Source of the DNA: an uncultured Opitutia bacterium | GTDB taxonomy: Bacteria; Verrucomicrobiota; Verrucomicrobiia; Opitutales; Opitutaceae | Direction: 5' to 3' | Length of the DNA stretch: 34,267 bases | Assembly (NCBI GenBank): GCA_903872505.1 | Contig: CAIQKV010000107.1 | Span: 1-34,267 of the forward strand | In this document: in pieces, positions 9,312 to 17,079 of the stretch | Position numbering within the stretch: the first letter of the stretch is position 1 | Layout of the letters: every line of letters starts with the position of its first letter | Notes under the pieces: generated by a model | Databases searched by the model: none | Told to the model about the DNA's origin: nothing | Seen by the model: the letters and a program-made list of their open reading frames with translations, nothing else | Position numbers and translations under genes: made by a program

Positions 9312-10121
9312 ATGAAGACCTCCCTCCGTCTCCTGTCCGTGTTTCTCGCCACCGCCGCCGCTGCGGTCGCCGCACCCCTTTCCGCCACCACCGCGGTTCA
9401 TACCCAGCCCAACGAGGCGTCGCCCACCGTGACCGTGCTGAAGGCCGGCAGCGAACCCGTCGCCGCGCTGGACGCCCTCGCCAACACGCCTGGCGACTGG
9501 ATGGCGGTCGAGCTCCCCGGCCCGTTTGAGGGCTACGTGCAGAACCGCGACATCATGAAGAGCCTCGACGTGCGTGACGGCGCGCCCATCCACCTCGCGC
9601 CCAAGCCCGAGGCCGGCGTTCTCGCCACGATGGAAAAGTCGGACAAGGCCACCATCACCGGGCTTTACGGCAAATGGACCCAGATCAGCCTCCAGAAAAA
9701 GCTCATCGGTTACATCCACCTCGCCGGCCGGTCCGGCTATGTGTCGTCCGCGACGACGGTCACGGCACCGAGCGCCCCGGTGTCGCCCGCCCCCGTCACG
9801 CCCGTCGCCTATGGCGTGACCACCGCCGGCCGGCCTGCGCCCATGGTCAACCTGGGTGACGGCGGTTCCAGCACCCTGCCCCGGCTGTTCCAGGGCAAAT
9901 TCGTCTCCACCCGCAGCGCCTTCCATCCGCGCCGCCCCTTTGACTGGGCGCTCGATGACGATGCCGGGGAGCGGTACGCCTATCTCGACATCAGCAAGCT
10001 GCTGCTCACCGAGCAGCTCGACAAATATGTCGACCACCACGTGGTCGTCTATGGCGCGGCCAAGTCCGTCCCCGGTGGCAAGGACATCGTCATCGAGGTC
10101 GAGAGCCTGCAGCTGAAATAA
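9312..10121 (+). CDS. Exported SH3-like domain protein with unknown C-terminal domain
   Basis: The 269-residue protein has a Sec signal peptide (about residues 1-21, AVAAP). Two bacterial SH3-like repeats follow at about 24-80 and 90-140 (WMAVELPGPFEGYVQNRDI and GLYGKWTQISLQKKLIGYI). A proline/alanine/valine-rich linker leads to a C-terminal domain of about 85 residues (GKFVSTRSAFHPRRPFDWAL to the end) with alternating beta pattern, possibly an OB-type barrel. SH3-like domains in the periplasm often bind peptidoglycan or partner proteins; the job here is unknown. The gene begins two bases after the pseudouridine synthase stop, so both are likely cotranscribed, and it is closed by a terminator. 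Confidence 0.8.
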   Translation: MKTSLRLLSVFLATAAAAVAAPLSATTAVHTQPNEASPTVTVLKAGSEPVAALDALANTPGDWMAVELPGPFEGYVQNRDIMKSLDVRDGAPIHLAPKPEAGVLATMEKSDKATITGLYGKWTQISLQKKLIGYIHLAGRSGYVSSATTVTAPSAPVSPAPVTPVAYGVTTAGRPAPMVNLGDGGSSTLPRLFQGKFVSTRSAFHPRRPFDWALDDDAGERYAYLDISKLLLTEQLDKYVDHHVVVYGAAKSVPGGKDIVIEVESLQLK

Positions 10122-10126
10122 CCCTT

Positions 10127-10157
10127 TGCCGGCCACCCCACGGCGGCTGGCATTTTT
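10127..10157 (+). terminator. Intrinsic terminator abutting folD
   Basis: An 8-bp stem TGCCGGCC/GGCTGGCA with one G-U pair (10127-10134, 10145-10152) and a 10-base loop is followed by five T residues. It ends only three bases before the folD ATG, so it may also act on transcription entering folD. Confidence 0.8.
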
Positions 10158-10160
10158 CCC

Positions 10161-11036
10161 ATGGAACTCATCGATGGTAATCAAATCGCCGCTGCCCTCA
10201 TCGCCGAACTCAAGGCCGAGGTTGCCCAGATCAGCGGACGCAAACCCTGTATCGCCCTCGTCCGTGTCGGAGAGGACCCCGCATCCGTCTCGTACGTGAA
10301 GAAAAAGGAGAAGACGGCCGCGGAAATCGGGATCACCAGCCGCGTGATCCTGCCGCCCGTCACGATCACGCCGGCCGAGCTCTTCGCGCTGCTCGACCAG
10401 CTGAACTCCGACCCGACGGTGGACGGGATCCTCGTGCAGTCCCCGCTGCCCAAGGGCTTCGACGAGGTCGCCGTGTTCCGCCGCGTTCTGGCGACGAAGG
10501 ACGTCGATGGCTTCAACACCCTCAACCTCGGCAAGATCGCCCAGGAGGATCCGAGCGGCTTCGTCTCCTGCACCCCCGCGGGCATCATGGAACTGCTCGC
10601 CCGCAGCGGCGTGGACCTGAAGGGCAAGCATGTCGTGGTCGTCGGCCGCTCCCTGATCGTCGGCAAGCCCGTCGCCCTCCTCGCGCTGCAGAAAAAGGCC
10701 GGGGCCAACGGCACGGTCACCATCTGCCACTCGCAGACCCGGGACCTGCCCGGGATCGTCCGCCAGGCCGATGTGCTCATCGCCGCGATCGGCCGGGCCG
10801 AAATGATCACCGCCGATATGGTCAAGCCCGGCGTCGTCGTGATCGACGTCGGCATCAACCGCCTGCCCGACCCGTCCAAGAAGTCCGGCTTCCGCTTGGT
10901 CGGGGACGTACACTTCCCCACGGTCTCGCTGCTCGCGAGCAAGATCACGCCAGTCCCCGGCGGGGTCGGCCCCATGACGGTCGCCATGCTGATGAAGAAC
11001 ACCGTCAAGGCGTTTCGTCTCCAAGCCGCGCACTAG
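10161..11036 (+). CDS. folD: Bifunctional methylenetetrahydrofolate dehydrogenase/cyclohydrolase
   Basis: The 291-residue protein has the FolD catalytic lysine (YVKKK, Lys49), the QSPLPKG segment (usual form QLPLP), [11 protein letters not shown], the dinucleotide-binding [15 protein letters not shown], and [18 protein letters not shown] near the end. It interconverts 5,10-methylene-, 5,10-methenyl- and 10-formyl-tetrahydrofolate in the cytoplasm. The length is normal. The ATG at 10161 matches the family N-terminus (xLIDGNQIA) yet follows directly on a terminator hairpin with no Shine-Dalgarno sequence. A leaderless transcript or attenuation is therefore possible. Confidence 0.96.
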   Translation: MELIDGNQIAAALIAELKAEVAQISGRKPCIALVRVGEDPASVSYVKKKEKTAAEIGITSRVILPPVTITPAELFALLDQLNSDPTVDGILVQSPLPKGFDEVAVFRRVLATKDVDGFNTLNLGKIAQEDPSGFVSCTPAGIMELLARSGVDLKGKHVVVVGRSLIVGKPVALLALQKKAGANGTVTICHSQTRDLPGIVRQADVLIAAIGRAEMITADMVKPGVVVIDVGINRLPDPSKKSGFRLVGDVHFPTVSLLASKITPVPGGVGPMTVAMLMKNTVKAFRLQAAH

Positions 11037-11078
11037 CTTGCGCTTGGGCGATTCACCCCCTTTGCTCGCCCCCCGGAT

Positions 11079-12209
11079 ATGACCGCGCCCACCATCCTGA
11101 TCGTCGACGACCAGCCGATCAACGTCCAGCTGCTCAAGCGCAAGCTGGAGCGGGAGGGGCTGCAGGTCGTTCCGGCGTACAGCGGGCTCGAGGCGCTGGA
11201 ACTCGTCGCCCAGTCCAAACCCGACCTGATCCTCCTCGATGTGATGATGCCCGACATGGACGGCATCGAGGTCTGCCGCCGGCTGCAGGAGTCGGCGGAG
11301 ACGCGCGCCATCCCGATCATCTTCGTCACCGCGCGTACGTCGAAGGAGGGCAAGCTTGAGGGCCTCCGGGTCGGCGCCGTCGACTACATCACCAAGCCCA
11401 TCGACCTCGACGAGACGCTTGCCCGCGTCCAGACGCAGCTTCGCTTCCTCGCCATCAACCGCGACATGATCGCCCTGCAGCGCCGGCTCGTCGACGCCCG
11501 CCGCGCGGCGACCATCGGGGCTGTGACCCAGGGCATCGCCCACAACCTGAACAATCTCCTCGGGGTCGTCATGGGCCATCTTGACCTGATCAAGGCCTAC
11601 CCCGACAAGCCGGACCAGGTGAAGAAAAACGCCCAGCAGGTCGACAACGCCGTGGCCCGCATCGTCTCCATCATCAAGCAGCTCAGCCTGCTGGTGGTGC
11701 GGACCCACCCGCCGTACACCAAGGGCAACCTGCAGCATCTGCTCGAGAGCAGCGTCCAGCGTTTCCAGAACGACAACAACCTCACGGGCGCGGTCACCAT
11801 CGACAACCCGCTCGGCGAGCTGAAATTCGACACGAATTACGAAGTGTTTGAGGAGGTGGTCTCGAAGGTGCTGATCAATGCTTGGGAGTCCTACGACGCC
11901 AAGCCCGCGGACGCCCGACCCATCTCCATCCACACCTCGCTCGTCGAGCGGTCCGCCGGGAATCAATTCCTGCAGATCCGCATCGACGACTCGGGCCGCG
12001 GCATCGACCACGAGATCCGCGACCGGGTCTTCGAGCCCTTTGTCAGCACGAAGCAGACCGTCGGCGTCGGCATGGGCCTGACGATCGCACGCCACGCACT
12101 GCGCAACCTTGACGGCGAGGTGACCCTGACCGACCGCAAGGGTGGCGGGACGAGTGTGATCCTCCTCCACCCCTTGGAGCAGAAGTCGCGCAAGGGCGCC
12201 CATGCCTAG
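11079..12209 (+). CDS. Response regulator-histidine kinase fusion (receiver first)
   Basis: The 376-residue soluble protein has an N-terminal receiver domain (Asp54 in LLDVMMPDMDG, conserved Lys in YITKPI). A short helix leads to a HisKA-like segment with His155 in GIAHNLNNLLGVV, and a HATPase domain (VLINAWESY, DSGRGID, GVGMGLTIARHAL) completes it. There is no membrane segment, so another kinase probably controls it through the receiver. The residue after the phosphohistidine is Asn instead of the usual Asp or Glu. The last eight bases overlap the start of proC. Confidence 0.9.
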   Translation: MTAPTILIVDDQPINVQLLKRKLEREGLQVVPAYSGLEALELVAQSKPDLILLDVMMPDMDGIEVCRRLQESAETRAIPIIFVTARTSKEGKLEGLRVGAVDYITKPIDLDETLARVQTQLRFLAINRDMIALQRRLVDARRAATIGAVTQGIAHNLNNLLGVVMGHLDLIKAYPDKPDQVKKNAQQVDNAVARIVSIIKQLSLLVVRTHPPYTKGNLQHLLESSVQRFQNDNNLTGAVTIDNPLGELKFDTNYEVFEEVVSKVLINAWESYDAKPADARPISIHTSLVERSAGNQFLQIRIDDSGRGIDHEIRDRVFEPFVSTKQTVGVGMGLTIARHALRNLDGEVTLTDRKGGGTSVILLHPLEQKSRKGAHA

Positions 12210-13008
12210 GTTTGCCTTCCTCGGTGCCGGCAACCTGGCGTCCGCGATGGTGGACGGCCTGCTCGCCAAGGGCGTGGTCGCCCAGACCGACCTCAGCTGC
12301 CTCGGCGGCGCCGGTCGCAGCGCCCCGGACCTCGCCGCCCGGACTGGGATCGGTTTGGCGAAATCCCTCGAGGAACTCACCGCGAAGGCCGACACCCTGG
12401 TCATCGCCTTCAAGCCGCAGCACCTGGCCGCGGCCGATCCGCGGCTCGCCGCGCTCACCGCCGGCAAGCTCGTGATTTCCGTCCTCGCCGCCAAGCGCCT
12501 CGACCGGCTCGCCACCACCTTTCCCGCGGCGCGCAACCTCGTCCGCGCCATGCCCAACACCCCTTCGCGCATCGGCGCGGGCATGACCGTGTGGTGCAGT
12601 CGCGTCCCGCTGAGCGGGGCTGACCGCACGGCCGTGGACGCGCTGCTCGGCGCCCTCGGCCACGCCCTCGAGATCGACGAGGTGCTGATGGACACCGCGG
12701 CGGTGGTCAGCTCCTGCGGCCCGGCCTTCCTCTTCGAATTCGCCGCCGCGCTGCGTGATGGCGGCGTCGCAGGCGGGTTGCCCCCCGCCATGGCCCAGGC
12801 GCTCGCGGTCGAGGGCGTGCTCGGGGCCGCCCGGCTGCTCGCGCGTACCGGCGCCGACCCCGAGGAACTGCGCCGCCAGGTCACCTCGCCCAATGGCGTG
12901 ACGCTCGCCGGGCTCCGCCGGATGGAGGCGCGTGATTTCCGCGGCCTGATGCGCGAAACCGTCCTGGCCGCCAAGACCCGCTCCGAGGAGATGTCCCGCG
13001 ACGCATGA
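12202..13008 (+). CDS. proC: Pyrroline-5-carboxylate reductase
   Basis: The 268-residue protein starts with the Rossmann motif FLGAGNLASAMVDGLL, carries VIAFKPQ, RAMPNTP and the dimerisation region SSCGPAFLFEF, and ends with the signature region RQVTSPNGVTLAGL. It reduces pyrroline-5-carboxylate to proline with NAD(P)H in the cytoplasm. The start overlaps the stop of the upstream kinase gene (ATGCCTAG), and its own stop overlaps hldD (ATGA), so the three genes are probably translationally coupled although their functions differ. Confidence 0.94.
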   Translation: MPRFAFLGAGNLASAMVDGLLAKGVVAQTDLSCLGGAGRSAPDLAARTGIGLAKSLEELTAKADTLVIAFKPQHLAAADPRLAALTAGKLVISVLAAKRLDRLATTFPAARNLVRAMPNTPSRIGAGMTVWCSRVPLSGADRTAVDALLGALGHALEIDEVLMDTAAVVSSCGPAFLFEFAAALRDGGVAGGLPPAMAQALAVEGVLGAARLLARTGADPEELRRQVTSPNGVTLAGLRRMEARDFRGLMRETVLAAKTRSEEMSRDA

Positions 13009-14036
13009 GCACGCTCGGCGGCCGCATCCTCGTCACCGGCGGCGCCGGATTCATCGGCAGCGCCATCGTCTGGGCGCTCAACCGGCGCGGGCTCCGCGAC
13101 ATCGTCATCGCCGACTTCCTCGCGCCCGAGATGAAGCGCACCAGCACCGACGCCGACCTGGGTGAGAAGCGCAGGAACCTCCGGCCGCTGCAGTTCGCCG
13201 AGTATGTCGAGGCCGACGAACTCCGCCGGCGCCTCGCGCGGTATCCCCTCGCCTTCGGAAAATTCTCCACCGTATTTCACCTCGGCGCCTGCTCCTCGAC
13301 GACCGAGAGCGACGCGGCCTACCTCGACGACAACAACCTCGCCTACACGCGCGAGCTCGCCACCTGGTGCCTCGCGCAGGGCACGCGGTTCATCTACGCG
13401 TCCTCCGCCGCCACCTACGGCGACGGGACGCAGGGCATGGATGACCGGGACGCGAACCTCGCCCGCCTGCATCCGCTCAACCTCTACGGCTCGTCGAAAC
13501 AGAACTTCGACCTGCTCGCCCAGCGCGAGGGCTGGCTGCCGCGGATCGTTGGCCTGAAGTATTTCAACGTTTTTGGGCCCAACGAGGACCACAAGGGCGA
13601 CATGCGCTCGCTGGTGAACAAGGCCTACCAGCAGATTGTGGCCACCGGCCGGGTGCAGCTGTTCCGGAGCCACCGCCCCGACTTCAAGGACGGCGAGCAG
13701 CAGCGGGATTTCCTCTACGTGAAGGATGCGGTCGAGATGACGCTGCACTTCGCGGAAAAGGGCGCGGCGGCCGGCGGGCTCTACAACCTCGGCTCCGGCG
13801 AGGCCAACACCTGGCTCACGCTCACCCGCGCGATCTTCGCAGCGCTGGGCCGCGAACCCAGCATCGAGTTCATCGCGATGCCGGAGATCCTGCGCGGCAA
13901 GTACCAGTATTTCACCCGGGCCGAGATCGGGAAGCTCCGCGCCTCCGGCTACGACCGGAAGATCACGCCCCTGCCCGAAGCCGTGCGCGACTACGTGCAG
14001 GGCTACCTCGTTCCCGGCAAGAAGCTCGGCGACTAG
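13005..14036 (+). CDS. hldD: ADP-L-glycero-D-manno-heptose-6-epimerase
   Basis: The 343-residue extended SDR has the NADP-binding VTGGAGFIGSAIV near the N-terminus, HLGACSSTTE with DNNLAYT, YASSAATYGDG, the catalytic LYGSSKQNFD, and GLKYFNVFGPNEDHKGDM. The set is specific to HldD (RfaD). It makes the L-glycero heptose donor for the LPS inner core, which implies a heptose-containing LPS. The start overlaps the proC stop by four bases. It converges with the end of the respiratory operon, with 15 bases between stops and no evident terminator. Confidence 0.95.
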   Translation: MSTLGGRILVTGGAGFIGSAIVWALNRRGLRDIVIADFLAPEMKRTSTDADLGEKRRNLRPLQFAEYVEADELRRRLARYPLAFGKFSTVFHLGACSSTTESDAAYLDDNNLAYTRELATWCLAQGTRFIYASSAATYGDGTQGMDDRDANLARLHPLNLYGSSKQNFDLLAQREGWLPRIVGLKYFNVFGPNEDHKGDMRSLVNKAYQQIVATGRVQLFRSHRPDFKDGEQQRDFLYVKDAVEMTLHFAEKGAAAGGLYNLGSGEANTWLTLTRAIFAALGREPSIEFIAMPEILRGKYQYFTRAEIGKLRASGYDRKITPLPEAVRDYVQGYLVPGKKLGD

Positions 14037-14051
14037 GCCGGCCGCGCCCGC

Positions 14052-14717
14052 TCAGGGCAGCTTCAGCAGCTCTTCCTGGGACCATTCCTTGCGGTCGCCT
14101 TCCTTGGTCCGGATGGCGGTGACCTGGTCGGCGGTGATGGCCGGAGAAGTGTTGCCAAAGGACGCGCGGACGTAGGTCAGCGTGGCGGCGATCTTCTCGT
14201 CACTCCAGTTATAGCCGGAGCCCGCGACCTTGCCGAAAACGGGCATGGCGGCGGCGCCGTACTCGACGCCCTTCACCTTCACGGGACCCTTCAGGCCGTA
14301 GAGCACGATCCGGATGAGCCGCTCGTTGGAGCCACTGACCCACTCGGAGCCGGCCAGCGGCGGATAGATGCCCGGCACGCCCAGGCCCGTGGCCTGGTGG
14401 CAGGTGGCGCAGACCGACTCGAAGTTCTTCTTGCCCAATACCAGCGGGTCAACTTTCACCGCGGGACCGGCGCCGGTGTTGGCCGGCGCGTTCTCGTCGA
14501 ACGCCGACGGACTGTACCGCACCGAGTACTTGTTGAGATAGATGCCGGCGTAAAAGATGAGTCCGCTGAACGCGAACAGCAGCACGAGCGGGAGCATCCG
14601 GTAATTCGCGCCGTCGTCGGCCTTCCAGCCGCGCAGCTTTTCATGCGCCGTCAGCAGGCTCTCGTCCGAGGCGCCGGCCTGTTCGAGGCGCGGGTCAATG
14701 GGATCCTGGTCGCTCAT
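14052..14717 (-). CDS. Membrane-anchored monoheme cytochrome c
   Basis: The 221-residue protein has a cytoplasmic N-terminus of about 40 residues, one membrane helix (about 41-62) and a periplasmic class I cytochrome domain with CATCH (103-107). A likely Met ligand lies in AAMPVFGKV. Its single heme and position after a CcoO-like gene resemble a reduced CcoP. It probably carries electrons from alternative complex III toward a terminal oxidase. It is the last gene of the operon and overlaps the preceding stop as ATGA. Confidence 0.88.
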   Translation of the reverse strand: MSDQDPIDPRLEQAGASDESLLTAHEKLRGWKADDGANYRMLPLVLLFAFSGLIFYAGIYLNKYSVRYSPSAFDENAPANTGAGPAVKVDPLVLGKKNFESVCATCHQATGLGVPGIYPPLAGSEWVSGSNERLIRIVLYGLKGPVKVKGVEYGAAAMPVFGKVAGSGYNWSDEKIAATLTYVRASFGNTSPAITADQVTAIRTKEGDRKEWSQEELLKLP

Positions 14718-15343
14718 TTGTGCTCCCCTTCCTTCGTGGCGGCCGGCACGACCGGACGGGCCTCGGGATACTCGTAGACGTTGGTCAGGCTCTGCAAATA
14801 GGCCACCAGCGCCTCGGCGCGGGGCGTCGGGACGATCTCCCAGCCGGCGGGGGCCGCGGCCCGGAGCGCCTTCGCCGAGCGCTCGCCCGTAACCTTGCGG
14901 GTCTCAAAAAGGAACCGGTAGGCCGGCATGCCACCATGCTGGTCGTACAGGTACTGCGTGAGCCGGTCGGCGTCCACCGCCTGCGGCCGGGCGCCAAAGT
15001 TGGCCAGATCCGGGCCGATGCGGCTCTCGCCGAGTTGCACCTGGACTTGGCTCACATAATCGCGGGCCACGCTCTGCCGGTCGCCCCAGCCGCGGGCCTT
15101 GTCACTGCCGAAGTCCGGCCGCCGCACCTGCTGCGTGTGGCAGGAGGCGCAGCCAAGGTCCTGGTAGACGAGCTGGCCGCGCGCGGCGATGCCGGGCATG
15201 CGTTCGGGGAAGGCCTTGCCCTCGCTCTCGTCGAAATACGGCGCGAGATGCCCCAGCTGGAGGTGCGAGCCCAGCACGATGCCGGCCCACGCCAGCCCCA
15301 GGGCCAGGAACAGTCCGACGAAAAAGGTGAATCCGTTTCTCAT
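14714..15343 (-). CDS. CcoO-like monoheme cytochrome c
   Basis: The 209-residue protein has one N-terminal membrane helix (about 5-27). The heme-binding CASCHTQQVRR (Cys65-His69) matches the CcoO pattern (GCxxCHxQxxR). RIGPDLANFG and the Met ligand candidate Met139 in GGMPAYRF follow. In cbb3 oxidases CcoO is the monoheme subunit that passes electrons to CcoN. Its heme site is intact here, whereas the adjacent CcoN-like protein lacks its cofactor ligands. Start and stop overlap the neighbours by ATGA at both ends. Confidence 0.88.
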   Translation of the reverse strand: MRNGFTFFVGLFLALGLAWAGIVLGSHLQLGHLAPYFDESEGKAFPERMPGIAARGQLVYQDLGCASCHTQQVRRPDFGSDKARGWGDRQSVARDYVSQVQVQLGESRIGPDLANFGARPQAVDADRLTQYLYDQHGGMPAYRFLFETRKVTGERSAKALRAAAPAGWEIVPTPRAEALVAYLQSLTNVYEYPEARPVVPAATKEGEHK

Positions 15344-16764
15344 GACGCGGGCGCCTCCATCGCGGGAGCCGGGCGGAACAGGCCGGCCGCAGGGGCGGCC
15401 GACTTCGCAGCGATGAGCCGGACCAGATGGGCGGCGAGCAGCAGGTTGCCGAAGAGCAGGATGGCCTGGGCGGCGGTGGCAATCAGGAGCCAGGGCCGGA
15501 CATGGGCGGCGATGGCCGCGAAGGAAACCAACGGGTCGCGCAAGTCATGTCCCTGGATCCAGCCGGCGCCCGCGAGCGCGATGACCAGGCCCACCGTGCC
15601 GGTCAGGGCGGCGGCATAATGCGCGCGGATGAGCACGACGGAGGGCCAGGGCTGGCCGGTGATGCGCGGCGCCAGGAAGTAGATGGCGCCGTAGAGCAGC
15701 ATCGAGAACGCGCCGGTGAGCGCGAGCTGGGTTTGCGCCGTGCTGAAATAGGTGAACTGGGAGAAGGCGGCGACGCTGCGCAGGGCGGTCGCCGCATCGA
15801 TGAAGCCGCCGAGCACGTAGGCGCCGAGGCCGAGGGCCATGAACTTCATCACCGTGCTGCCGCCGCCGGAAAATGCCGCGCGGAGGTTGAGCGCCACCAC
15901 GATGTAGTGGAAGAGGAGCAGGGCGCAGGACACGACCGCGATCGTGGGGATCCAGGCGGGCACCGGGCCGCCGATCAGGTGGCGTCCGCCGGTCCAGGCC
16001 CCGACGAAGAGCAGCGTCCAGAAGCTGAGCGCGGCAAACTCATAGCTGGTAATGGTCCGGCCGCTGAGTTTCGGGACGAGGTAATAGGCCGCGGTCAGCG
16101 CGAGGGGCGCGAGCCAGAGCGTCCAGGCACCCTGCACGAACCAGCCCGCCACCAGGGCCTGCAAGACGCCGCGCTCGGGCACAAACACCAGCATCACCTG
16201 CGCCAGCGAAAAGATCCAGGGGAAGAGGAACAGCGCCGCCACCCCGTACCACTGCGCGGCGAAGGCCGTTTCGTGCCGCCGGCCACTCCAGGCCAGCACG
16301 CCGGGCACGGCGATCGTGCCGTAGGCCACCAGCATCATGGGCAGGACGTAGCGCGGGAGGTGCAGCCAGGCGTTCGAGGTGCCGTCGCCCGTGGCGATGC
16401 CGACCAGCCCGAGCGCGATCGCGAGGTTCCAAAAGACCGTGCCGGCCATCACCCAGTTCAGCGACCGGAGCGGCGAGCCGCCGAGGCGGGCGAGGATCCA
16501 GAGCGCAACCGCGAGCCCGGCATTCGCGGCCCAGCCGTAGATGAAGGCGGTCTCCTGCAGGGCGTGGGTGCGGCCGTAGGTCAGCAGGGAGCAGTCCGCC
16601 AGCAGGGCGGGCGTGTGCAATTGCACCAGGTTCACGAGCGCGAGCACTCCGCTCACGACCAGCCAGAGCACGGCGAACGCCAGCAGCAGCAGCAGCGCGC
16701 ACCGCGCCGAGGTGTCGACCTCGGTGACTTCGGCATTATCGGCGGCGTGGGGGGCGGTGGTCAT
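15340..16764 (-). CDS. CcoN-like heme-copper oxidase core protein lacking nearly all cofactor ligands
   Basis: The 474-residue protein has about 12 membrane helices and aligns by eye with cbb3 oxidase subunit I: YYLVPKLSGRTITSYE corresponds to the CcoN loop YYFVPKxxxRPxxSY. Taking this as anchor, the cofactor positions differ. The helix II low-spin heme His is Gln70. The helix VI CuB His is Gln211 (GWFVQGAW for WWYGHNAV). The crosslinking Tyr is Gly255. The CuB His pair is Arg261-His262. The helix X His-x-His is Gln344-Thr-Gln346 (STAQTQ). One of six ligands remains, so oxygen reduction is not expected. The gene overlaps the CcoO-like gene by ATGA and lies in the ACIII operon; I infer a structural or electron-docking role there. 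Automated annotation would probably call it a cytochrome oxidase subunit. Confidence 0.85.
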   Translation of the reverse strand: MTTAPHAADNAEVTEVDTSARCALLLLLAFAVLWLVVSGVLALVNLVQLHTPALLADCSLLTYGRTHALQETAFIYGWAANAGLAVALWILARLGGSPLRSLNWVMAGTVFWNLAIALGLVGIATGDGTSNAWLHLPRYVLPMMLVAYGTIAVPGVLAWSGRRHETAFAAQWYGVAALFLFPWIFSLAQVMLVFVPERGVLQALVAGWFVQGAWTLWLAPLALTAAYYLVPKLSGRTITSYEFAALSFWTLLFVGAWTGGRHLIGGPVPAWIPTIAVVSCALLLFHYIVVALNLRAAFSGGGSTVMKFMALGLGAYVLGGFIDAATALRSVAAFSQFTYFSTAQTQLALTGAFSMLLYGAIYFLAPRITGQPWPSVVLIRAHYAAALTGTVGLVIALAGAGWIQGHDLRDPLVSFAAIAAHVRPWLLIATAAQAILLFGNLLLAAHLVRLIAAKSAAPAAGLFRPAPAMEAPAS

Positions 16765-16782
16765 TGCGAAAAGATTGGGCGC

Positions 16783-17079
16783 TTATTTCTTGGCGGCGTA
16801 TTTCTGCACCGTGAGTTCCATCGCCACCTCCAGCGGAAGCTGGACGACCCCGGTTTTCTGGTCGACCCAGGCATAGTGGGTGGCCTGCGCCGTTTGCTTC
16901 TTCCGCAACTCGGCGAGGTTGATTTTGCGCTGCTCGGCGGTGCGGATGCCGTCACCGGTGAAAGGCCCGGTCGAGCGCGGCAGATAGGCGAACCAAGCGA
17001 CCAGCAGGAACAGCGCAAAGCCGGCCAGCACGATCAGGATCGTCGCGAACGAGGCGGAGCGGGAAGGTTGGTCAGTCAT
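16783..17079 (-). CDS. Small single-helix membrane protein of the respiratory operon
   Basis: The 98-residue protein has one membrane helix (about residues 12-31) and a periplasmic tail. The tail contains RTAEQRKINLAELRKKQ, and then WVDQKTGVVQLPLEVAMEL, a motif of the type 'W-x-Asp-x-x-x-Gly-hydrophobic-Pro-x-x-x-Ala-Met'. There are no heme or metal motifs. I do not recognise a named family. Its start overlaps the actF stop by eight bases and the CcoN-like gene follows 18 bases later, so it is probably an accessory subunit linking these proteins. That role is inferred only from position. Confidence 0.75.
   Translation of the reverse strand: MTDQPSRSASFATILIVLAGFALFLLVAWFAYLPRSTGPFTGDGIRTAEQRKINLAELRKKQTAQATHYAWVDQKTGVVQLPLEVAMELTVQKYAAKK

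Noticed and set aside
9165..13748. A 1527-codon open frame on the minus strand
   Set aside because: It runs antisense through six recognisable genes (rluB-type, SH3 protein, folD, receiver-kinase, proC, hldD) and its translation shows no known domain. Long stop-free antisense frames are expected in such G+C-rich coding DNA.
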